Translations under genes and position numbers: made by a program
The notes under the pieces: generated by a model
What the model saw: only the letters and a program-made list of their open reading frames with translations
Told to the model about the DNA's origin: nothing
The model's database searches: none
Origin: Chloroflexota bacterium
GTDB lineage: Bacteria; Chloroflexota; Anaerolineae; Fen-1058
Assembly: GCA_016219235.1 (NCBI GenBank)
Contig: JACRBO010000007.1
Span: 1 to 5,216 of the forward strand
Length of the DNA stretch: 5,216 nucleotides
Reading direction: 5' to 3'
Shown: positions 1-4,721 of the stretch, piece after piece
Layout: every line of letters begins with the position of its first letter
How positions within the stretch are numbered: position 1 is the first letter of the stretch

Positions 1-1599
1 ACCAAGGCGTATCAGAACGGCGTCATCGTGGCGGGGACCAGCGCGGGCGGCGGGCTGCTGTCGGCGACCATGCTGGGCGGCTACACCGAGAATTTCGCAG
101 CAGCCAATGCCCTGAACTTTGGCGCGCCCGACGTGTGGAACACCTCGGCCAGGCGCGGCCTGTCCTTCGGTGTGACGAGTGCCATCGTCGATCAGCATTT
201 CCATCAGGACAATCGGTTTGGCCGCTTGCTCAACGCGCTGTCACTGCCCAATGTGCCGCACGTCGGTGTGGGCGTCGATGCCTACACCGGCGTCAACGTG
301 TATGATGGCGCACGGCTGCAGGATGTGTTTGGCCTGTACACGGTGACGGTGCTCGACGCCGAAACGTATCACGCTGCCGACGCCGTGCAATATCACGGGC
401 CGGCTAATACGCTGAGCCTGCGCAATGTGCTGGTGCAACTGCTCGCGCCCGGCCGCGCCAGTTACGATCTGACCAGGCGTGCGACTACGCTGCAAGCTCA
501 AGCGTTGACGCCGCGCGCCAAACTCGATCGGACCTTCAGCGCCCTGACGCTGCCCAAAGACGCCGGGCCGCTGCTGCTGGCCGGCGACTTGAGCGACAAC
601 ATCGCGTCGAGCACGGTCTTGAAGCGCTTCGCCGAACTGGCCGATAATCCGCGCCGCCGCATCTTGATCGTCGCCACCGGCTACGATTCCGATCAGGCCG
701 CGCAGACCCTGGCCGAAGCCTACGCAGCCGCGCTGAACATGCCAGCCGATATTGTCGTGATCCCCGATCGGGCCGTGGCCCAGCCGCTGGTGGTGACGAA
801 AGACGTCACCGGCATCATTCTGCTCGCACACGATCAATCCAAAGTCAAGACGCCAGCCCTCTCGCTGATCGAAGCCGCGTGGCGCAGCGGTCTGCCGCTG
901 TTGGCCGATAACGGCGGCGCCGCCATGGCAGGCCGGTTTTTTGCGGCGCAGGCGCCCACCCCCGACGACGCCGGCGCGGCCGAAATCGCGATCCAGACGG
1001 CGTTCATACAAGACACCACGCCCATTTCCAACGGCTTGAATCTGCTCAACGTCATGATCGAGCCGCAAGTGTTGAGCGATAATCGCTGGGGGCGCTTATT
1101 CTCGCTGGCCTACAATCATCCCGATGTGATCGCGTTGGGCTTGACCGGCGACACTGCGCTGGAGCTCACGGCCGATGGCGCGCGGGTGATTGGTGACAAT
1201 GCCGTCATTGCGCTCGATCTGCGCACCGCGCAACGTGCGCTGGGCGCCGGCGATCAGTTCATCATCGTCAACGGCCTGCTCGATGTGTTTGCGCCCGGCG
1301 ACGAAGTAAAACCCGTTACGGCTGACACCCAGGCGCAACCCGCCCGCATCGCCACGCCGGCCATACCGACCATCACGCCTACGCCCACCGTCACGCCCAC
1401 ACCCACGGCCACCGCAACGCGCCGGCCACCCACACCGACTCCCACCACCACGCCCACGCTGGAGCCGACGCCGCTGCCCACGCCGGTGCCGGTCAATGTG
1501 GCGAGCACGCCTGTCTTCCCGTTTGCGCTGGGCCTGGGGGCCGTCAGCCTGTTGATCGTGTTGTTGGCGGCGCGGCGGCCGGTGCGGCCGGCTGAATAG
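1..1599 (+). CDS. Membrane-anchored cyanophycinase-like protein (peptidase S51), tandem domains, 5'-truncated by window edge
   Basis: The frame is open from base 1, so the true start lies upstream; an internal GTG at 28 is only a Val codon. Seen: the S51 nucleophile motif GTSAGG with Ser at 40-42, then VDQHF with His at 196-198 followed by the NRFGRLL block, both hallmarks of cyanophycinase-type serine peptidases, then the GVGVDAYTG segment. A second S51-like domain spans about 532-1300. It keeps HDQ (829-837) and NRWGRL (1081-1098), but Asn (910-912) replaces the nucleophile Ser and Gln (1066-1068) replaces the His. A Thr/Pro-rich linker follows (about 1351-1491), then one hydrophobic helix (1513-1572) and a short Arg-rich tail. 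Known: cyanophycinases cleave cyanophycin (multi-L-arginyl-poly-aspartate) to beta-Asp-Arg. Inferred: an extracytoplasmic enzyme anchored at its C-terminus, with a pseudoenzyme second domain. The substrate is uncertain, as other S51 members cut Asp-dipeptides. Family confident; true cyanophycin activity not shown. Confidence 0.85.
   Translation, partial: TKAYQNGVIVAGTSAGGGLLSATMLGGYTENFAAANALNFGAPDVWNTSARRGLSFGVTSAIVDQHFHQDNRFGRLLNALSLPNVPHVGVGVDAYTGVNVYDGARLQDVFGLYTVTVLDAETYHAADAVQYHGPANTLSLRNVLVQLLAPGRASYDLTRRATTLQAQALTPRAKLDRTFSALTLPKDAGPLLLAGDLSDNIASSTVLKRFAELADNPRRRILIVATGYDSDQAAQTLAEAYAAALNMPADIVVIPDRAVAQPLVVTKDVTGIILLAHDQSKVKTPALSLIEAAWRSGLPLLADNGGAAMAGRFFAAQAPTPDDAGAAEIAIQTAFIQDTTPISNGLNLLNVMIEPQVLSDNRWGRLFSLAYNHPDVIALGLTGDTALELTADGARVIGDNAVIALDLRTAQRALGAGDQFIIVNGLLDVFAPGDEVKPVTADTQAQPARIATPAIPTITPTPTVTPTPTATATRRPPTPTPTTTPTLEPTPLPTPVPVNVASTPVFPFALGLGAVSLLIVLLAARRPVRPAE
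1351..1491 (+). other. Thr/Pro-rich linker coding region of the S51 protein
   Basis: This stretch encodes about 47 residues dominated by TP and TPTPT units. It separates the globular domains from the transmembrane helix at 1513-1572. Such low-complexity stalks usually space an exported domain away from the membrane or envelope, and they are frequent in Chloroflexota surface proteins. On the opposite strand it produces a spurious Val/Gly-rich open frame. Confidence 0.8.
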
Positions 1600-1640
1600 T
1601 GCCGCGCCCGAGTAGTGGCGCGCCCGAGTAGTGGCGCGCC
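1600..1640. repeat. 16-bp tandem repeat, about 2.5 copies
   Basis: Copies lie at 1600-1615 (TGCCGCGCCCGAGTAG), 1616-1631 (TGGCGCGCCCGAGTAG) and a partial copy at 1632-1640. The first copy differs from the second at one base. The array starts directly after the TAG stop of the S51 gene. The self-complementary octamer GGCGCGCC occurs at 1617-1624 and 1633-1640, so the two can pair as an 8-bp stem with an 8-nt loop. A T-run at 1653-1657 lies 12 nt further on, too far for a standard intrinsic terminator, so any termination role for the S51 transcript is weak. Confidence 0.75.
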
Positions 1641-1665
1641 TGCTTCGTTACATTTTTAACTTGAT

Positions 1666-1694
1666 TTGACCGGGTGTGATCGATCAGGTATACT
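1666..1694 (+). promoter_or_regulatory. Sigma70-type promoter for infA
   Basis: The -35 box is TTGACC (1666-1671) and the -10 box TATACT (1689-1694), separated by exactly 17 bp. Each hexamer differs from the consensus at a single base. Transcription would start near 1701, giving infA its own mRNA with a leader of about 140 nt. Confidence 0.8.
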
Positions 1695-1738
1695 AAGAGC
1701 CGTTGTACCGCTGTCTATCTTATACGCGGACTCAACCA

Positions 1739-1810
1739 CCGACCCAAAATCAGCTGAGCGTTTACGACCGTCAGTTTAGTTCGAGAGCGCAGCCGGGTCG
1801 GCTGCGCTCT
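1739..1810 (+). promoter_or_regulatory. Structured 5' leader of infA: hairpin with possible pseudoknot
   Basis: A perfect 11-bp stem is formed by AGAGCGCAGCC (1784-1794) and GGCTGCGCTCT (1800-1810) around the loop GGGTC (1795-1799). No T-run follows, so it is not a typical terminator. It sits downstream of the infA promoter and 20 nt upstream of the ribosome binding site. The upstream CCGACCC (1739-1745) is exactly complementary to 1795-1801, that is, the loop plus two stem bases, which permits a loop pseudoknot or a competing fold. It matches no riboswitch class I recognise. A regulatory role is inferred. Confidence 0.5.
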
Positions 1811-1830
1811 GTTGTCGCAGGGCGAAACAC

Positions 1831-1836
1831 AAGGAG
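1831..1836 (+). promoter_or_regulatory. Ribosome binding site deciding the infA start
   Basis: AAGGAG lies 5 nt before the ATG at 1842. The frame is open further upstream from a TTG at 1812 and contains a second ATG at 1860, but neither has a Shine-Dalgarno sequence at a proper distance. The start is therefore placed at 1842. Confidence 0.85.
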
Positions 1837-1841
1837 ACCTG

Positions 1842-2108
1842 ATGAAACGCGATACAAATATGAAGACCAAAGAAGAAAAGGTCGAAGTGGAAGGGATCGT
1901 GGTGGAAGCCCTGCCGAACACCATGTTTACGGTTAAATTGGAGAACGGCCATACCGTGATGGGGTACTTGTCTGGCAAGATGCGCCGCTACTACATCCGC
2001 ATTCTGCTGGGCGACCGCGTCAAGGTGGAAATGTCGCCCTACGACCTCAGCAAGGGTCGCATCACCTATCGCTTCCGCAGCCCCAGCGCCCCCGCCGCCG
2101 AGTTCTAA
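1842..2108 (+). CDS. infA: Translation initiation factor IF-1
   Basis: IF-1 is the small cytoplasmic OB-fold protein that binds the 30S A site and helps IF-2 and IF-3 select the initiator tRNA. The 88-residue product carries the diagnostic blocks LPNTMF (24-29), LENGH (33-37), [12 protein letters not shown] (44-55), GDRVKVE (57-63) and [10 protein letters not shown] (65-74), which match the family core throughout. Compared with the 72-residue E. coli protein it has about 7 extra N-terminal residues, which are Lys/Glu-rich, and about 9 extra C-terminal residues ending SPSAPAAEF. The gene stands alone with its own promoter, structured leader and terminator, rather than in the usual ribosomal-protein cluster near adk, map and rpmJ. 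A second infA copy may exist elsewhere in the genome; this window cannot show it. Confidence 0.96.
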   Translation: MKRDTNMKTKEEKVEVEGIVVEALPNTMFTVKLENGHTVMGYLSGKMRRYYIRILLGDRVKVEMSPYDLSKGRITYRFRSPSAPAAEF

Positions 2109-2111
2109 ATC

Positions 2112-2146
2112 AATCCGGCTGGTCTGACTGACCAGCCGGATTTTTT
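2112..2146 (+). terminator. Intrinsic terminator of infA, possibly bidirectional
   Basis: A perfect 13-bp stem (2112-2124 with 2130-2142) closes a 5-nt loop, TGACT, and leads into six T residues (2141-2146). It begins 3 nt after the infA stop codon. The T-run overlaps the stop codon of convergent prmA (2145-2147). On the minus strand the same stem is followed by TTGATTT, a weaker U-rich tail that could also end the prmA transcript. Confidence 0.92.
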
Positions 2147-3074
2147 AGTCCTGCCGCGCGATCAAACACACCCAGTCTTTATCCTGCAAGCGATCGATCA
2201 CGCTCAGCCCCTGCGACGTCAGCGCTTCGCGCACGCCATATTCCTGCGTATCAATCAAACCTGCCAGGATCGCCAACCCGCCCGATCGAACCACGCGGCC
2301 CAACCGGTCCTCGCACATCGCGATGATCACGCGCGCCAAAATATTCACCACGATCAGATCGTACGTCCCGGCAGCCGCTTCCGCTAAAGAGCCTACGCTG
2401 CAACGAACCGCATCCTCGACGTGATTGAGCTGTACATTTTCGATAGCCGCCTTCACCGCCACCGGGTCGTTGTCGATGGCGACGATCGATTTCACGCCCA
2501 GCTTTGCCGCCCCGATCGCCAGAATGCCCGAGCCGGTGCCCAGATCGAGTGTGTGCATGTGCGGCTGCGCGTACTTCTCGATCGCGGCCAGGCACATTTG
2601 CGTGGTAGGATGCAGGCCCGTGCCAAAGGCCATGCCCGGATCGAGTTCCAGCACGATCTCGTTCGGCTGCGCCTCATATTCGCGCCACGACGGTTTGATC
2701 ACAAAGCGTTCGCCCAGATGCGCCACGTGATAATGCTCGCGCCACGCATTGGCCCAATCGCTTTCGGCCACCACGCGAAACGTCGGTTCGGGAATGTGGG
2801 CGATGCGGCTCAAGTGCCACAATGCTTCTTCGATCTGCTGCTTCTTATGCTCGACGTCATCCATCATCGATACGTAAGCGCGCACCGCCACAATCTGCTC
2901 TAAATCTTGCGCCGCACCTTCGTCCGCGCCCAGCCCGATGTCGCGCGCCAGTTGTTCGATCGCCACGCCGTTCGGTGCGTAGCGGCTCAACACTTCGGAC
3001 ACCGCCTCGGCCGTTTCCGGCTCGGTCATTACACACACTTCCAGCCATTCATTGGATTGCTGATTGGAAGACAT
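2145..3074 (-). CDS. prmA: Ribosomal protein L11 methyltransferase
   Basis: PrmA uses S-adenosylmethionine to trimethylate amino groups of ribosomal protein L11 in the cytoplasm. The product has 309 residues, close to the roughly 290-310 usual for the family. Seen in order: an N-terminal substrate-recognition region (about 1-60), the linker block ESDWANAWREHY (104-115) and IKPSW (126-130), LDPGMAFGTGLHPTT (144-158), SAM-binding motif I LDLGTGSG (176-183), the acidic DNDP (201-204) and the VVNILA catalytic-site motif (242-247). The ATG at 3072-3074 is preceded by GAGG with 4-nt spacing (3079-3082). It is convergent with infA and divergent from the hydrolase. dnaJ lies upstream on the same strand, separated by the hydrolase-tetR pair; in many genomes prmA directly follows dnaJ. 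Confidence 0.96.
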   Translation of the reverse strand: MSSNQQSNEWLEVCVMTEPETAEAVSEVLSRYAPNGVAIEQLARDIGLGADEGAAQDLEQIVAVRAYVSMMDDVEHKKQQIEEALWHLSRIAHIPEPTFRVVAESDWANAWREHYHVAHLGERFVIKPSWREYEAQPNEIVLELDPGMAFGTGLHPTTQMCLAAIEKYAQPHMHTLDLGTGSGILAIGAAKLGVKSIVAIDNDPVAVKAAIENVQLNHVEDAVRCSVGSLAEAAAGTYDLIVVNILARVIIAMCEDRLGRVVRSGGLAILAGLIDTQEYGVREALTSQGLSVIDRLQDKDWVCLIARQD

Positions 3075-3111
3075 CTTGCCTCATGTTCAAGTTGTGATGG
3101 ATTGCGAGGCC

Positions 3112-3117
3112 ATTATA
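3112..3117 (-). promoter_or_regulatory. -10 box of the prmA promoter
   Basis: On the minus strand this is a perfect TATAAT. Transcription would start near 3105, leaving a leader of about 30 nt before prmA. The expected -35 position (about 3135-3140) reads TCGCAG, a poor match, and lies inside the loop of the inverted repeat at 3125-3156. The promoter may therefore be weak or activator-dependent. Confidence 0.55.
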
Positions 3118-3124
3118 CCCGCAA

Positions 3125-3156
3125 GCCAGGCATGCTGCGACCTCTCAATGCCTGGC
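3125..3156. repeat. 9-bp perfect inverted repeat in the divergent promoter region
   Basis: GCCAGGCAT (3125-3133) and ATGCCTGGC (3148-3156) are exact reverse complements separated by 14 bp. No T-run follows on either strand, so a terminator is unlikely. The repeat lies between the prmA -10 box and the rightward -35 box at 3168, and spans the place where a prmA -35 would fall. A protein-binding site is a reasonable guess, but the protein is unknown. Confidence 0.6.
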
Positions 3157-3167
3157 AAAAGCGGGTC

Positions 3168-3195
3168 TTGACAAAACTAATGATATTAGTATAAT
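3168..3195 (+). promoter_or_regulatory. Consensus sigma70 promoter of the hydrolase-tetR operon
   Basis: TTGACA (3168-3173) and TATAAT (3190-3195) are both perfect consensus hexamers, spaced by 16 bp. Transcription would start near 3202, about 25 nt before the hydrolase ATG. So strong a promoter with an operator-like palindrome in its spacer fits a gene held off by a repressor and induced when that repressor is released. Confidence 0.88.
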
Positions 3196-3211
3196 AACAA
3201 AGATTATTAGT
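3176..3211. promoter_or_regulatory. Putative operator array, likely for the TetR-family regulator
   Basis: ACTAATGATATTAGT (3176-3190) is a perfect 6-bp inverted repeat with a 3-bp centre, filling the promoter spacer and sharing its last base with the -10 box. A third half-site ATTAGT (3206-3211) lies 21 bp, about two helical turns, downstream of the second (3185-3190) and on the same face of the helix. A looser inverted repeat TAATAA/TTATTA (3192-3197, 3204-3209) overlaps it. Bound protein would block RNA polymerase. That the regulator is the tetR product at 4020-4616 is inferred from linkage. Confidence 0.65.
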
Positions 3212-3215
3212 CTCT

Positions 3216-3221
3216 GGGAGG
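3216..3221 (+). promoter_or_regulatory. Ribosome binding site of the hydrolase
   Basis: GGGAGG lies 5 nt before the ATG at 3227, a strong Shine-Dalgarno match that fixes this start. Confidence 0.8.
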
Positions 3222-3226
3222 AAGCA

Positions 3227-4036
3227 ATGGCAACTCAATTTCTGAAACACCAAAACGGCATACTGGCTTACGACGACGCGGGCAGCGGCCCGCTGGTCAT
3301 CTGCGTCCCCTCGATGGGCGACCTGCGCGGCGAGTATCGCTTTCTCGCGCCGCAGTTAGTGGCGGCTGGCTATCGCGCCATCAGTCTCGACGTGCGGGGG
3401 CACGGCGAGAGCAGCACGGAATGGCCGGACTTTTCGGTGGCCGCGATCGGTAGCGACATCCTCGCGCTGATTCGCCACCTCAACGCCGGGCCGGCCTTCA
3501 TCGTCGGCGCCTCGATGGCCGCAGGGGCGGGCGTATGGGCTGCGGCCGAAGCGCCGGATCTCATTCGCGGCCTCGTATTGATCGGGCCGTTCGTGCGCGG
3601 CGCGGGCGACAAATTCTTGCAGTTGATGCTCGCGGTGATGTTCGCCCGCCCGTGGGGACCGTCGATGTGGCTGAAGTATTTCGCCACGCTGTATCCCACG
3701 CACAAACCGGCTGACTTCGCCGAGTACACTATCGCGCTGCGCGCCAACTTGAAAGCGCGGGGGCGGCTGGAAGCGTTGCATCACATGCTCAGGGCATCGA
3801 AGTTGGCTTCAGAGCAGCGTCTGCCGCGCGTTACTGCGCCGGTCAAGGTGCTGATGGGCAGCAAGGATCGCGACTTCAAAGACCCCGAGGCTGAAGCGAA
3901 GTTGGTGGCGAACAGCCTGCGCAGCACATACCAGATGATCGAGAATGCCGGTCACTATCCGCACGCCGAAATGCCAGAGATTACCGGCCCGATCATTCTG
4001 TCGGCATTGAAGGCCTTCCATGAAAACAAAAACTAA
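3227..4036 (+). CDS. Alpha/beta hydrolase-fold protein
   Basis: This 269-residue protein has the size and order of a single-domain alpha/beta hydrolase. Seen: the strand and oxyanion-region segment VICVPSMGDLRGEYRFL (24-40), LDVRGHGES (54-62), the nucleophile elbow GASMAAG with Ser96, a variable cap region (about 125-195), then GSKDRD (211-216) with Asp214 as probable acid and GHYPHAEMPE (242-251) with His243 as catalytic base. The family covers esterases, epoxide hydrolases, haloperoxidase-like enzymes and others; the substrate cannot be read from sequence. The elbow is G-x-S-x-A rather than the common G-x-S-x-G, and the usual HG oxyanion motif is replaced by PS. No signal peptide is visible, so it is probably cytoplasmic. 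It overlaps tetR by 17 nt, which suggests coupled expression and an inducible role such as breakdown of a ligand of the regulator. Confidence 0.9.
   Translation: MATQFLKHQNGILAYDDAGSGPLVICVPSMGDLRGEYRFLAPQLVAAGYRAISLDVRGHGESSTEWPDFSVAAIGSDILALIRHLNAGPAFIVGASMAAGAGVWAAAEAPDLIRGLVLIGPFVRGAGDKFLQLMLAVMFARPWGPSMWLKYFATLYPTHKPADFAEYTIALRANLKARGRLEALHHMLRASKLASEQRLPRVTAPVKVLMGSKDRDFKDPEAEAKLVANSLRSTYQMIENAGHYPHAEMPEITGPIILSALKAFHENKN
4009..4013 (+). promoter_or_regulatory. Ribosome binding site of tetR inside the hydrolase gene
   Basis: GAAGG lies 6 nt before the ATG at 4020, within the last codons of the hydrolase. It supports a genuine internal start and translational coupling between the two genes. 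Confidence 0.6.
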
Positions 4037-4616
4037 ATCGCAACCACGCAAAGCGCGATTGGACACAACGACAGTCGTTCAGGCTGCCGTCGAGCTCATC
4101 GAAGCCGAGGGGCTAGGGGCGCTGTCGTTAGGGCGTTTAGCCAGAGAACTCGATGTGCAAACGCCGTCACTCTACAATCACATCGATGGCCTGCCCGGTT
4201 TGCAGCGCGAACTGGCTTTACTGAGCACACGCGATCTGGGCGAAGTCATGGGCAATGCGGCGATTGGCAAGTCGGGCGCGGAGGCGGTGCTGGCACTGGC
4301 CGAGGCTTATCGGGGCTACGTCAAAGATCACTATGGCTTGTACATGACGGGGCTGCGCTCGTCGGGGTTGCAGACGCCGATCGATGTTGAATTGCAGACC
4401 GCGCAAGAGCGCGTGGTGCAGATCGCGCTGGCCGTTGTCGGATCATTTGACTTACACGGCGAAGCCGCGTTGCATGCCGTGCGCGGCTTGCGCAGCATCG
4501 TGCATGGTTTCGCCACGCTGGAAGTGGCCGGCGGCTTTGGTCTGCCCCTCGATTGCGACGAAAGTTTTCAGCAGCTCGTCAAGATGTTCGTTACCGGATT
4601 ACAACAAACATCGTGA
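4020..4616 (+). CDS. TetR/AcrR-family transcriptional regulator (WHG-type C-terminal domain)
   Basis: This 198-residue protein has a basic N-terminus (MKTKTKSQPRKAR), then the TetR DNA-binding fold: helix 1 TTTVVQAAVELIEAEG (16-31) and the helix-turn-helix SLGRLARELDVQTPSLYNHI (36-55), whose SLYNHI recognition-helix ending is typical. The C-terminal ligand-binding and dimer half ends with RSIVHGFATLEVAGGFG (158-174) and ESFQQLV (181-187), a pattern I associate with the WHG/TetR_C_33 group. Known: such proteins are usually repressors released by a small molecule. The start overlaps the hydrolase end by 17 nt in another frame. Inferred: it represses the promoter at 3168-3195 through the palindrome at 3176-3190, and so autoregulates. 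The ligand is unknown; it may be a substrate or product of the hydrolase. No plus-strand terminator is clear after it. Confidence 0.92.
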   Translation: MKTKTKSQPRKARLDTTTVVQAAVELIEAEGLGALSLGRLARELDVQTPSLYNHIDGLPGLQRELALLSTRDLGEVMGNAAIGKSGAEAVLALAEAYRGYVKDHYGLYMTGLRSSGLQTPIDVELQTAQERVVQIALAVVGSFDLHGEAALHAVRGLRSIVHGFATLEVAGGFGLPLDCDESFQQLVKMFVTGLQQTS

Positions 4617-4648
4617 TAAGGACCAGCACAATCACCGACCATCTCGAC

Positions 4649-4681
4649 AAAAAGGACACCGACCCAAATGGGTCGGCGTCC
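4649..4681 (-). terminator. Intrinsic terminator oriented for dnaJ
   Basis: A 12-bp stem (4654-4665 with 4670-4681) closes a 4-nt loop. Read on the minus strand it is followed directly by TTTTT (4649-4653), and the one imperfect pair (4658/4677) becomes a G-U wobble. On the plus strand the same position is an A-C mismatch and the nearest T-run is 16 nt away. The element therefore fits the dnaJ transcript much better than the tetR transcript. Confidence 0.85.
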
Positions 4682-4682
4682 C

Positions 4683-4721
4683 TGTCTACTTATCTACTTT
4701 TTCCTTGTCTACTTATCTACT
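4683..4721. repeat. Direct repeat of 16 bp at 23-bp period
   Basis: TGTCTACTTATCTACT occurs identically at 4683-4698 and 4706-4721, separated by TTTTCCT. Each copy itself contains TCTACT twice. The second copy ends on the first base of the dnaJ stop triplet (4721-4723 on the plus strand), so on the minus strand the array lies between the dnaJ stop and its terminator. Replication slippage or a small duplication is the simplest origin; no function is apparent. Confidence 0.8.

Noticed and set aside
241..1068. Long minus-strand open frame of 275 codons opposite the S51 gene
   Set aside because: It lies entirely opposite a gene with clear S51 motifs; the product is Arg/Gly/Gln-rich with no recognisable domain, as expected of an antisense shadow in GC-rich DNA.
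1254..1508. Minus-strand Val/Gly-rich open frame
   Set aside because: Its repetitive GVGVGV composition is the reverse-strand image of the Thr/Pro linker.
1597..1659. Possible stop-codon read-through of the S51 gene (19 open codons after TAG)
   Set aside because: The protein already ends in a natural anchor and basic tail, and the extension is just the translated tandem repeat.
1812..1841. Upstream TTG start that would lengthen IF-1 by 10 residues
   Set aside because: It has no Shine-Dalgarno sequence, starts next to the leader hairpin, and would place the strong AAGGAG inside the coding region; ATG at 1842 is better.
1703..1936. Plus-strand open frame across the infA leader, possible leader peptide
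   Set aside because: It starts with TTG within a few bases of the predicted transcript start, has no ribosome binding site, and runs out of frame through infA.
2421..2903. Plus-strand open frame of 160 codons opposite prmA
   Set aside because: It lies wholly within the well-supported prmA gene on the other strand, and its His/Arg-rich product has no family features.
4009..4018. Palindrome GAAGGCCTTC overlapping the tetR ribosome binding site
   Set aside because: With no loop bases it cannot form a useful RNA hairpin, and it lies in coding sequence; chance is the simplest explanation.
4654..4702. Terminator for tetR on the plus strand
   Set aside because: The stem has an A-C mismatch in this direction and the T-run is 16 nt from its base; the minus-strand reading is clearly better.
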